A DNA stretch of 58,242 nucleotides from JBJKRF01 sp046704785. GTDB lineage: Bacteria > Chloroflexota > Anaerolineae > Anaerolineales > Villigracilaceae. A program made the position numbers and the translations under genes. Of this stretch, positions 1-7,275 are shown piece after piece. The stretch is taken from the NCBI GenBank assembly GCA_046704785.1, contig JBJKRF010000105.1, forward strand, positions 1 through 58,242. Direction: 5' to 3'. A model generated the notes under the pieces. It was given only the letters and a program-made list of their open reading frames with translations, made no database searches and was not told the origin of the DNA. The first letter of the stretch is position 1, and each line of letters opens with the position of its first letter.

Positions 1-7
1 ATTCTTT

Positions 8-99
8 TAACCACCAAGGACACGACGAGCACGAAGGAAAAAGCGGGCAAAACCTTGAAATTTCCTCCTTCGTGCACCGTTCTGGCCGTCGTGGTTCAG
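8..99. repeat. imperfect inverted pair of a dispersed repeat
   Basis: The segment at 8-40 (AACCACCAAGGACACGACGA, then GCACGAAGGA) recurs in reverse complement at about 61-99 as AACCACGACGG...GCACGAAGGA. The two copies could form a long imperfect hairpin. No gene is visible on either strand here. The unit looks like a non-coding dispersed repeat rather than an operator, and it ends at the window edge, so further copies to the left cannot be excluded. Confidence 0.45.
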
Positions 100-151
100 A
101 TTTTCCCGCCATGAACGGGAGAGCCCTCCTGAATTATACGCCACGACGTAG

Positions 152-201
152 CAAAAAAAAAACGTGCGCTCTTCCCTTACATAAGGGAAAAGAGGCACGT
201 C
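152..201 (-). terminator. Rho-independent terminator of the 92-residue hypothetical gene
   Basis: Read on the minus strand there is a long imperfect stem (ACGTGC...GCACGT, with CCCTTA/TAAGGG at the top) followed directly by a run of ten T. It lies about 65 bp past the stop of the gene at 267-545 and points the right way to end its transcript. Confidence 0.75.
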
Positions 202-266
202 TGCGTCTCTATTGGAAGGCCTTAACTATGGGTATTCTGTCAACCAAATTCGAGAGAGCCGGAAAA

Positions 267-545
267 CTATCGTGGCTGAGTGATCGATTGATCTCCCACT
301 CGCAGCGCCGGCATAGGAGAATGCCGCGGACGAGTGTTCGATTTCTTCATGGCCTCGCTTCGCGGTCCCGCCACCAAACGAGAAAAACACCGCCCATCAT
401 TCAAGCGAAAACTCTCGGTTGTATTACCGGCCGGGTCGGTTTCGACGACACGCGCTTTAATCAAATACTCCTTGACGTAAGCAAAAGGCCACTTCTCAGT
501 TATCTCTCGGAAAACATTTCCATCAACTTCGTATTTAACAGACAT
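267..545 (-). CDS. hypothetical protein, 92 aa
   Basis: A short protein with no family I recognise. The start MSVKYEVDG is chosen because AGGAG lies 7 nt upstream of its ATG; a longer reading frame exists upstream but has no ribosome binding site. The first 50 residues alternate charged and hydrophobic residues and look like a small beta-rich fold. The last 30 residues are basic and low in complexity (EAMKKSNTRPRHSP) and may be disordered. It ends before a strong terminator on the same strand, which supports a real, monocistronic gene. No signal peptide or membrane segment is visible. Confidence 0.5.
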   Translation of the reverse strand: MSVKYEVDGNVFREITEKWPFAYVKEYLIKARVVETDPAGNTTESFRLNDGRCFSRLVAGPRSEAMKKSNTRPRHSPMPALRVGDQSITQPR

Positions 546-701
546 TGAATTGCTCCTGACTGAGGTAACAATCTCCTTTATTCTACATCTTTCCATATCA
601 AGGGCGCAATGGGTGAATCACCTAACAAAATTGAAGGTTTAGGCTGCTCGAAAGCCTGTCCAGCGCGCCATTGGTAACTGTCATTACGACAGCCTGCCAT
701 C

Positions 702-2051
702 TCACAAGGTGGCAGATTTTTTATGCCAGTCTGTCGCTTGCTCGAAAGCCCGGCCTGCCCGCAAGAGTTTCGACTCCCCCCACGCCTCGCTGATGAGTTG
801 TAACCCGATTGGCAACCCGGCTGACGAGAATCCGCACGGCACGGAGAGCGCCGGCAAGCCCGTCAAATTGAAAGGCGCGGTGAACCAGGTCAGGCGGCGC
901 GCCTGCTCGATGGCGTCACTTCCTTCGAGGGGCGGCGCAGGAACGGGCGTGGTTGGCGTCAACAGCAAGTCAAAGTTCTCGAAAAAAGTCTCCATGCGGC
1001 GGCGCATCTCAGCTTGGGTGCGGCGCGCCAGGCTATACTCGCCAGCCGTAAACTTTGCGCCCGTTTGCAGACGCTCGCGCACATCGGCCCCAAATTTTTT
1101 GGGCGACTGCACCAGACGCTCACGGTGAAAGGCGGCTGCATCGGCCTGCACCATCAGTGCATTGGCCTGGGCCGCTTTGCGCAAGAAAGAGACATCTACC
1201 GCCTCGACGATGGCCCCAAGCTGCTCGAAAACTCCGGCTGCCGTTTTCACCGCTGCCTGCACCTCCCCATTCGCTGCCTCGGCATACCGGCCTGCGGCCA
1301 ACGCAATCCGCCAGCCGCGCACGCCCGCTTCGATTCCAATGAGAACATCTTCCAGCGCAACGTGGGCCGATGAAGGATCGCGCGCATCGTAGCCGGCCAG
1401 CACTTGCAGCAGGATGGCGGCATCTTTGACATTGCGCGTCAGCGGCCCGGCATGATCGAGATTCCACGAAAGCGGGAGCACACCGCGCAAACTGATCCGT
1501 CCATAGTTGGGTTTCAAGCCGACCACGCCGCACAGACTGGCCGGGATGCGGATCGAACCCCCCGTATCCGTGCCCAGCGCTGCCAGACACATCCCTGTGG
1601 CGACGGCCACCGCCGACCCGCTGGACGAGCCGCCCGAAATACGGTCGGTATCCCACGGATTGCACACGCTGCCATAATGTGGATTGGCACCGGTTACGCC
1701 CAGGGCGATTTCGTGCGTATTGGTTTTGCCCATCAACACCGCGCCCGCTTCTTTGAGCTTTTTGACGGTGACAGCGTCTTCCGTCGGAATGTGATCTGCA
1801 AAGTGGGGCGTCCCGGCGGTGGTGCGCACGCCTGCTGTATCGTACAAGTCTTTGACCGCCACCGGAATCCCGGCCAGTGGCCCGTCTGGCACGGAATCGG
1901 GGTGTGGATGCAGCACAGTGATAAAAGCGTTCAACAACGGGTTGAGACGCTCGATCTGGCGGGAACAGGCAGCGGTGAGTTCGAGTGAAGTCAATCGTCC
2001 GGCGCGGAATTGCTCGCGAGCAGAGACGATGTCGATAGCAGCAAGGTCCAT
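702..2051 (-). CDS. amidase signature family protein (GatA-like amidase)
   Basis: A 449-residue member of the amidase signature family, hydrolysing a C-N amide bond with a Ser-cisSer-Lys triad. The triad elements are visible: the Lys in VAVKDLYDT, the Gly/Ser-rich loop ISGGSSSGSAVAVA, and the catalytic Ser region GTDTGGSIRIPAS. Length matches free-standing amidases and GatA. No gatB or gatC is adjacent, so a role in Glu-tRNA amidation cannot be claimed and the substrate is open. The ATG start at 2051 is preferred over an upstream TTG because a -10 box lies 6 nt before it. It follows fhs on the same strand across a gap holding a perfect hairpin. Confidence 0.85.
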   Translation of the reverse strand: MDLAAIDIVSAREQFRAGRLTSLELTAACSRQIERLNPLLNAFITVLHPHPDSVPDGPLAGIPVAVKDLYDTAGVRTTAGTPHFADHIPTEDAVTVKKLKEAGAVLMGKTNTHEIALGVTGANPHYGSVCNPWDTDRISGGSSSGSAVAVATGMCLAALGTDTGGSIRIPASLCGVVGLKPNYGRISLRGVLPLSWNLDHAGPLTRNVKDAAILLQVLAGYDARDPSSAHVALEDVLIGIEAGVRGWRIALAAGRYAEAANGEVQAAVKTAAGVFEQLGAIVEAVDVSFLRKAAQANALMVQADAAAFHRERLVQSPKKFGADVRERLQTGAKFTAGEYSLARRTQAEMRRRMETFFENFDLLLTPTTPVPAPPLEGSDAIEQARRLTWFTAPFNLTGLPALSVPCGFSSAGLPIGLQLISEAWGESKLLRAGRAFEQATDWHKKSATL

Positions 2052-2057
2052 ATCCCA

Positions 2058-2063
2058 ATCATA
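2058..2063 (-). promoter_or_regulatory. -10 box 6 nt before the amidase ATG (leaderless promoter)
   Basis: Minus strand TATGAT, then 6 nt, then ATG at 2051. There is no Shine-Dalgarno sequence. The geometry predicts transcription starting at or next to the start codon. Confidence 0.45.
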
Positions 2064-2064
2064 A

Positions 2065-2096
2065 CGCAAACAGGGATGAAAACATCCCTGTTTGCG
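2065..2096. repeat. perfect 14-bp inverted repeat between fhs and the amidase gene
   Basis: CGCAAACAGGGATG, AAAA, CATCCCTGTTTGCG: two perfectly complementary 14-nt arms around a 4-nt loop. No T run follows on the minus strand, so it is not a canonical terminator of fhs. It abuts the -10 box of the amidase gene, so it could be a roadblock, an mRNA 3' end or an operator. Confidence 0.7.
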
Positions 2097-2137
2097 CCCA
2101 CGTCCAGCTAACGCCGCAACTCAAGAAAATTGCGGTA

Positions 2138-4039
2138 CTAGAATAACCCGACGACTTTTTCCGTTTCCAGGTCGAGGTCGACATCGTAGAATACCGGACG
2201 GGTGGGCAGGCCGGGCATGGTGCGCATCTCGCCCAACAACGGATACAAGAATCCGGCGCCGACGCTGGCGTGGATTTCGCGCACCGGCACGCGGAACCCG
2301 TTGGGCGCACCCTTCAGGTTGGGGTCGGTGCTGAAAGAGAGATGCGTTTTAGCCATGCACAGCGGCAACCGGTCGAAACCCAGGCGCGTATACAACTCAA
2401 TCTGAGACTCGGCCTGCGGCGAGTAGTCGACGCCGTCTGCGCCGTAGATTTCGCGGCAAATGACTTCGATCTTTTCTTTGATGGGGCCGTCCAGCGAGTA
2501 CAGGAAGCGGAAGTTGCTAGGCTGCTCGGCTGCGCGCACTACTGCTTCGGCCAGCGCAAGAGCACCGCCGCCGCCGTCCATCCAGTGCGAGGCAGCCACG
2601 GCGTCCATCGCGCCGAATTCGAGCGCGGCCCGCCGGACGAGTTCGATTTCGGCGGGCGAATCGTCTGTGAACGTGTTGACCGCTACCACGACGTTCACGC
2701 CATATTTGAGCGCGTTCTCGATGTGCCGTTTCAGGTTATCCAGGCCCTTTTGCAGCAGGTACAGGTTTTCGGCGGTGTATTCCGCAGCGAGGGGTTTACC
2801 CGCCACCACCTTGGGGCCGCCGCCGTGCATCTTCAAGGCGCGGACGGTGGCAACCATCACCACCACGTGCGGGATCAGACCCGAATAGCGGCACTTGATA
2901 TCAAAGAATTTCTCCATGCCGATGTCTGCGCCGAAACCCGATTCGGTGACGACATAATCGGCCAGTTTGAGGGCGATCTTATCGGCGACGATGGACGATT
3001 GCCCGTGAGCGATGTTGGCAAACGGCCCGGCATGCACAAAGACGGGTGTTCCTTCGAGGGTTTGCATCAAAGTAGGTTTGATAGCATCCCGCATCAGCAC
3101 GGTCAGCGCGCCCGCCACGCCCAGGTCTTCAGCAGTGACGGCTTCACCGCGCCGGTTGGTTCCGATGACCATGCGCCCCAGGCGTTCGCGCATATCTTCC
3201 AGCGAGGTGGTCAGCGCCAGAACAGCCATGATCTCGCTCGCCACCGTAATATCGAAGCCGGTGCGACGCGTCATACCTTTCTCTTCGGGGCCAAGCCCGA
3301 TCTCGATCTCGCGCAGGAAACGGTCGTTGGTATCAATCACCCGCCGCCAGGTAATCTGCTCCGGGTCGATGTCCAACCGGACGAAACGGGAGCGCTCTTC
3401 GGGGGTCAGTTCGTCGGGGTCCGTTTTGGAAATACCCAACTTCTCCAAACGGCGCAGCATCGACGGGGAGAAACGCCGCGTTCCGTCCCTGGCAGGCGGG
3501 CACAAGGCGTTGAACAATTTTTCATCATCCTGGTGCGCCTCGTGGTAGATACGCGCGTCGATCGCCGCAGCCAACAGGTTATTGGCGGCCGTGATGGCGT
3601 GAATATCGCCGGTCAGGTGCAGGTTGAAATCTTCCATCGGCACAACCTGGCTGTAACCGCCGCCCGCCGCCCCGCCTTTGATGCCAAACGTAGGGCCTTG
3701 CGAAGGCTGGCGGATACAAGTGAAAACGCGCTTGCCGAGATGCGCACCCAGCGCCTGGCTCAGCCCTACCGTGGTGGTAGTCTTGCCTTCGCCGAGCGGC
3801 GTGGGCGTGATGGCAGTCACATCGATGTATTTTCCATCAGGTACGTCTTTCAAGCGCTTGAGAATACTTAGTTTGACCTTGGCTTTGTACGGCCCGTAGA
3901 ATTCCAGTTCGTCGGGAAGAATGCCGGCTTGCTCTGCCACTTGCACGATGGGCATAAGCTCCGCAGCCTGGGCAATCTCGATGTCGGACGGGACAGGTCG
4001 TTGGGTTTTCAAGGGGGTTGGAATGAAATTACGAATCAT
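2138..4039 (-). CDS. fhs: formate-tetrahydrofolate ligase
   Basis: ATP-dependent ligation of formate to tetrahydrofolate giving 10-formyl-THF, feeding purine and methionyl-tRNA formylation and, in some bacteria, the methyl branch of acetyl-CoA synthesis. Family hallmarks are clear: the P-loop TPTPLGEGKTTTTVGL near residue 80, GPTFGIKGGAAGGGYSQVVP, and the NLHLTGDIHAI region. At 633 residues it is longer than the roughly 560 of many bacterial enzymes and closer to the synthetase domain of trifunctional eukaryotic proteins. The start has a good ribosome binding site (TAGGAG, 7 nt). No folD or other C1 gene is in the window. The promoter carries a Rex-like operator, suggesting redox control. Confidence 0.95.
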   Translation of the reverse strand: MIRNFIPTPLKTQRPVPSDIEIAQAAELMPIVQVAEQAGILPDELEFYGPYKAKVKLSILKRLKDVPDGKYIDVTAITPTPLGEGKTTTTVGLSQALGAHLGKRVFTCIRQPSQGPTFGIKGGAAGGGYSQVVPMEDFNLHLTGDIHAITAANNLLAAAIDARIYHEAHQDDEKLFNALCPPARDGTRRFSPSMLRRLEKLGISKTDPDELTPEERSRFVRLDIDPEQITWRRVIDTNDRFLREIEIGLGPEEKGMTRRTGFDITVASEIMAVLALTTSLEDMRERLGRMVIGTNRRGEAVTAEDLGVAGALTVLMRDAIKPTLMQTLEGTPVFVHAGPFANIAHGQSSIVADKIALKLADYVVTESGFGADIGMEKFFDIKCRYSGLIPHVVVMVATVRALKMHGGGPKVVAGKPLAAEYTAENLYLLQKGLDNLKRHIENALKYGVNVVVAVNTFTDDSPAEIELVRRAALEFGAMDAVAASHWMDGGGGALALAEAVVRAAEQPSNFRFLYSLDGPIKEKIEVICREIYGADGVDYSPQAESQIELYTRLGFDRLPLCMAKTHLSFSTDPNLKGAPNGFRVPVREIHASVGAGFLYPLLGEMRTMPGLPTRPVFYDVDLDLETEKVVGLF

Positions 4040-4066
4040 CTGCCTCTCCTATCTGTGTAGAAGACA

Positions 4067-4095
4067 TTCATATTGTGACTAATTTCACTGCTCAA
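4067..4095 (-). promoter_or_regulatory. fhs promoter with Rex-like operator between -35 and -10
   Basis: Minus strand: -35 TTGAGC (4095-4090), 17-nt spacer, -10 TATGAA (4072-4067). The plus strand of the spacer reads TTGTGACTAATTTCACTG (4073-4090), close to the Rex consensus TTGTGA-n6-TCACAA: one half-site is perfect and the other has 4 of 6. The central CTAATT is identical to that in the rex promoter of this window. Position inside the spacer implies repression by steric block. Confidence 0.6.
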
Positions 4096-4203
4096 AACAA
4101 TGGCATTCTATCCCCTCTTTTGGATGTCGTGTATCATGCCATCCACCCATCGTTGCTGAGATTTCGGTCACGCTTCTCATTCCCCCAATTGCCGTACCGG
4201 TTT

Positions 4204-5001
4204 TCAGGCTGTAATCAGCGTTCCCAGGCATTCTCCCCCCAATGCCCGTTGGAGATACCCCGGTGTTTCTCCAGAGAAGATTTGCACCGTCAAATCGGGC
4301 ACCTGCTGCACCAACGTCAACATTTGCGTCACTTTGGACTGCATGCCCCCGGTGACATCCACCGCCTGACTGGCGCCCACCCCGCGCCGGACCTCGTCAA
4401 ACGAGGCCGGGGTGATCGTTTCCACCCGCTGCCGGCGTTGTGGAAAATCGGCCCAGACCGCCCCTTCGAGACCTGCCAGCAAAACCCGCTGCGGACGGAG
4501 TTCCTGTGCAAGGTGCACAAACAGGTCTTCCGTCGAAAGGATCGTCCCGCCGCGCACCTCGTCCACGATCACATCCCCGTAGACCACCGGCAGCAGGTCG
4601 TTCGCCAGCGCCGCCTTCAGCGGCGTCAAGTTCCAGGCCTGGATGTGACCATCGCTGGCAACCACCGCCGAGACCGGCGAAAAGGCCACCGCAGGAATCC
4701 CGCCAGCGTGCAGGCAATCCATCACGAAACGGTTCAGCGCCGAGGCCTGGAACCAGACTTCGGCGAAGCCTTTCCAGTCTTCGAGCTGGTGCACGCCGTT
4801 GCGGGTACCGTACTGCCGAGCAGCCGTATGCCCAAAGGAGCCGGAGCCGTGTCCCAAAATGAGACGTAGCGCTGGGTGAGTCCGCCGTGCCGCCGCAATT
4901 TCAGCGACGAGCTGCCGGAGCCGGTCGAGGCGTGGGGTGTACGGCTGCCTCTTGTCCGTAATCAACGATCCGCCCAACTTGAGCAACACCAATTCCGTCA
5001 T
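4204..5001 (-). CDS. isopentenyl phosphate kinase (archaeal type)
   Basis: A 265-residue amino acid kinase-fold protein predicted to phosphorylate isopentenyl phosphate to isopentenyl diphosphate. Visible hallmarks are the N-terminal KLGGSLITDK, the HGSGSFGH motif that carries the substrate-binding histidine of this family, VYGDVIVD, STEDL and the C-terminal TGGMQSKV loop that binds ATP. This pattern separates it from glutamate 5-kinase and UMP kinase. Isopentenyl phosphate kinase together with phosphomevalonate decarboxylase forms the alternative mevalonate route reported for Roseiflexus castenholzii, another chloroflexot. No other mevalonate gene is nearby. The start lacks a Shine-Dalgarno sequence and has an extended -10 box 6 nt upstream. 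Confidence 0.85.
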   Translation of the reverse strand: MTELVLLKLGGSLITDKRQPYTPRLDRLRQLVAEIAAARRTHPALRLILGHGSGSFGHTAARQYGTRNGVHQLEDWKGFAEVWFQASALNRFVMDCLHAGGIPAVAFSPVSAVVASDGHIQAWNLTPLKAALANDLLPVVYGDVIVDEVRGGTILSTEDLFVHLAQELRPQRVLLAGLEGAVWADFPQRRQRVETITPASFDEVRRGVGASQAVDVTGGMQSKVTQMLTLVQQVPDLTVQIFSGETPGYLQRALGGECLGTLITA

Positions 5002-5007
5002 GGCCCT

Positions 5008-5016
5008 GTTTTACCA
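5008..5016 (-). promoter_or_regulatory. extended -10 box 6 nt before the isopentenyl phosphate kinase ATG
   Basis: Minus strand TGGTAAAAC followed by 6 nt and ATG at 5001. The TG dinucleotide in extended -10 position supports promoter function despite the imperfect last base. Predicted leaderless. Confidence 0.4.
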
Positions 5017-5105
5017 TAGCCGCTGAAAGGCCGCAACGGTCGCGCGCTTGCTTCAACCGCCAGCTTGTATCGTCTCAGGCCGTATCGTTTCGCCGGTTTC
5101 AAACA

Positions 5106-5114
5106 TGCTATAAT
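5106..5114 (+). promoter_or_regulatory. extended -10 box 7 nt before the ATG at 5122
   Basis: TGCTATAAT is a perfect extended -10 element. The ATG at 5122 (MDIKTG) lies 7 nt downstream with no Shine-Dalgarno sequence, so the transcript is predicted to start at the initiation codon. Confidence 0.6.
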
Positions 5115-5121
5115 GCCGACG

Positions 5122-6048
5122 ATGGACATCAAAACAGGGATTCAAACGGCTCTTATTCTCTGTGGACTTGGCGTCATCATTAGCGCCTGGGTAGGAATCA
5201 ACTCGATCCGCTCCGGGCGCAAACTGGTTTATTTCCGGCTGCGCCAGCAACGCATCAATAGTGGCTGGCGGCTGATCATGGTGGCAGCGGCGCTGGTGGT
5301 GGTTGCTTTTATCCTGAGCCATTGGGGAGAACCAGTAGCTTATTACTATTTTCCGCCCTCCCCCACCATCACGCTGACGCCCACCATCACGCTGACGCCC
5401 ACGATTACCCTGACCCCCACCATCACGCTGACGCCTACGATTACGGACACACCGGCGGAAAGCCCAACGCCCACCATCACGCTGACGCCTTTCCTGCCGC
5501 CTGCCATCCAGGCTTTGTTCTCCAGCACCGTCACCCCCAACCCCGACGCCGTTTTCAGCCCCCTGATCTTTGCCCGCACCCTCGACCAGAACTACCAGCC
5601 CGTAAATGCGGCGACGGTGTTCAATAACCCAATTACAAAGATCGTGGCCGTCTTCAGCTACGACAAGATGCTACCCGGCGTGCAATGGACGGCGCTCTGG
5701 TACCGCGACGACAAACTCGTCCATTATGAGACCAAGCCCTGGGACGGTACCACCGGCGGCTACGGATTCAGCGAATGGGGCCCACCGGCCGACGAGTGGC
5801 TGCCCGGCAACTACACCGTCCAGATCTTCGTCGGCGAGGATTGGAAAGTCGTCGGGCGCTTCACCGTTCAAGGCCAACCGCCGACGGCCACCGCCACCAT
5901 CAAGCCGACGAGCACCCTCACGCCGAGCGCTACCCCCTCGCCGTCGATCACGCCGCTGCCATCGCGCACCCCACGCCCAACCAGCACACGACGGCCTTCG
6001 CCCAGCCCGCGTCCCAGCGACACACCCTGGCCCAGCGCCACGCCCTAG
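5122..6048 (+). CDS. Thr/Pro-rich membrane-anchored protein of unknown function
   Basis: A 308-residue protein with two hydrophobic segments near the N terminus (about residues 4-24 and 48-66), then a Thr/Pro-rich stalk built on repeated TPTITL units, a compact domain of about 110 residues (PNPDAVFSPL to KVVGRFTVQG) and a second Ser/Thr/Pro-rich tail running to the end. The globular part (WTALWYRDD, GYGFSEWGP, LPGNYTVQIFVG) looks like an extracellular beta-sandwich. It is probably exposed on the cell surface through a rod-like stalk. The start at 5122 is preferred over 5113 because of the -10 box position. The nucleotide cyclase gene follows after 9 bp, suggesting co-transcription. No specific function can be assigned. 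Confidence 0.7.
   Translation: MDIKTGIQTALILCGLGVIISAWVGINSIRSGRKLVYFRLRQQRINSGWRLIMVAAALVVVAFILSHWGEPVAYYYFPPSPTITLTPTITLTPTITLTPTITLTPTITDTPAESPTPTITLTPFLPPAIQALFSSTVTPNPDAVFSPLIFARTLDQNYQPVNAATVFNNPITKIVAVFSYDKMLPGVQWTALWYRDDKLVHYETKPWDGTTGGYGFSEWGPPADEWLPGNYTVQIFVGEDWKVVGRFTVQGQPPTATATIKPTSTLTPSATPSPSITPLPSRTPRPTSTRRPSPSPRPSDTPWPSATP
5362..5433 (+). repeat. 18-bp tandem repeat encoding the TPTITL stalk
   Basis: Four contiguous 18-bp units based on CCCACCATCACGCTGACG (5362-5379, 5380-5397, 5398-5415 diverged, 5416-5433), a degenerate fifth, and one further exact copy at 5470-5487. The array is in frame and encodes the surface stalk. It is a candidate for copy-number variation by slippage. 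Confidence 0.85.
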
Positions 6049-6057
6049 GGGAGAGTT

Positions 6058-7263
6058 ATGAACGCCTCGTCCCTACAGTCCCGGTTGAATGGTTCACCGA
6101 CCACACGTTTTTTGCGTGAACTGTTCGGGAATTCGCTGCACTTCCCCATCGCGAACATCGTCCTGGAGATGCTGGCAGGCGGCCCAGGCGCCTACTTCGC
6201 CTCGCCAGACCCCTACATTCTGCTGCTGGCGGGCGTGCTGCAAGCTTACTTTCTGAATCGTTGGGAAGGCCGGAAGCGCCTGCCCGGCAACCTGATCGGG
6301 CCGGCCCTGTACACGCTCGTCGAAGCCGCCATCGAAGGCGCCAGCTTCTTCCACGCGCCGAACCATACGCTTTATTGGGCCATCGCCCTGATCTTCGGGC
6401 TGACCCAGGCCATCCGTCCTTCGGCCAGTCGTCTGCTCGCTGCGCTGACCATCCTGATCGAGGAGGTTTCGCGCGCCAGCATCTTGCTGCTGATGTATTA
6501 CATCTTCGAAATGAAAACCAGTCCGGTACAGACGGCCAGCCTGTCGGTTTTCTTCTCCGATCCCAGCCATCAGTTCGTCACCGTCGTAGCGTTGCTGCTC
6601 GGCCTGACCGCCGGTCTCGCCAACCTGACGGCCCAGCATTACCTGGCATTGTTACGCGAGACCCTGACCCAACTCCGCACGTATTCCGAATGGTTTCTGG
6701 GGCACGACCTGCTGGAAAAGGCCATCAGCAACCCCGACGCGCTGCAGCTCCAACGCCAGGAACACACCGTACTGTTTATGGATATTCGCGGATTCACCGG
6801 CTGGAGTGAAACCCGCACACCCGAAGAGGTGGTGAGCATGTTGAATCGTTACTACCAAATTGCGGAAGCCACCCTCAACCAGCATCACGTTATCAAAGTC
6901 AAATTTACCGCCGACGAGGTGCTGGCAATCTTCCCCACCGTCGACTATGGCCTCCAGGCCGCGCTCGACCTGAACACACAGATTAACCAATACCTGGGCC
7001 GTCACGGGCTTTCGGTGGGCACCGGTATGCACAGCGGCCCCATGGTGGAGGGCTTGCTTGGCAGCAAAAACGTCAAGCTCTTCGATGTAGTTGGGGATAC
7101 GGTCAACACCGCAAAACGGATCGAGTCCGCCGCCGGGCCGGGCGAGGTGCTGGTCTCCGAGCCGGTACGCCTGGCGCTGGGAGCCACCTTCCGGGCCGGG
7201 GCGAAGAGGCAGGTGGCGGTCAAGGGCAAGGACGAACCCGTTACCGTGTATCCGTTGGGATAA
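6058..7263 (+). CDS. membrane-anchored class III adenylate/guanylate cyclase
   Basis: A 401-residue protein with an N-terminal region of about five hydrophobic segments (residues 25-195) and a C-terminal class III nucleotide cyclase domain (about 230-400). Catalytic features are present: the first metal Asp in LFMDIRGFTGW, the second in KFTADEVLAIFP together with the base-selecting Lys of KVKF, and the transition-state Asn and Arg in GDTVNTAKRIESA. The product is probably cAMP, but the purine preference is not certain from sequence. The membrane region is not a HAMP or CHASE type that I recognise, so the input signal is unknown. GGGGAGA precedes the ATG, and it follows the Thr/Pro-rich protein by 9 bp. 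Confidence 0.88.
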   Translation: MNASSLQSRLNGSPTTRFLRELFGNSLHFPIANIVLEMLAGGPGAYFASPDPYILLLAGVLQAYFLNRWEGRKRLPGNLIGPALYTLVEAAIEGASFFHAPNHTLYWAIALIFGLTQAIRPSASRLLAALTILIEEVSRASILLLMYYIFEMKTSPVQTASLSVFFSDPSHQFVTVVALLLGLTAGLANLTAQHYLALLRETLTQLRTYSEWFLGHDLLEKAISNPDALQLQRQEHTVLFMDIRGFTGWSETRTPEEVVSMLNRYYQIAEATLNQHHVIKVKFTADEVLAIFPTVDYGLQAALDLNTQINQYLGRHGLSVGTGMHSGPMVEGLLGSKNVKLFDVVGDTVNTAKRIESAAGPGEVLVSEPVRLALGATFRAGAKRQVAVKGKDEPVTVYPLG

Positions 7264-7275
7264 CGGATACCACAA

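Noticed and set aside
690..722. Hairpin CTGCCA...TGGCAG followed by ATTTTTT on the plus strand
   Set aside because: It points the wrong way for the amidase gene and no plus-strand gene precedes it, so it was not called as a terminator.
2270..3871. 533-codon plus-strand open frame opposite fhs
   Set aside because: Composition (many His, Arg, Gln) and lack of any recognisable motif show it to be a shadow of the well-conserved fhs frame in GC-rich DNA.
5362..5487. Possible CRISPR array
   Set aside because: The repeats are contiguous 18-mers without spacers and encode a Thr/Pro-rich stalk in frame.
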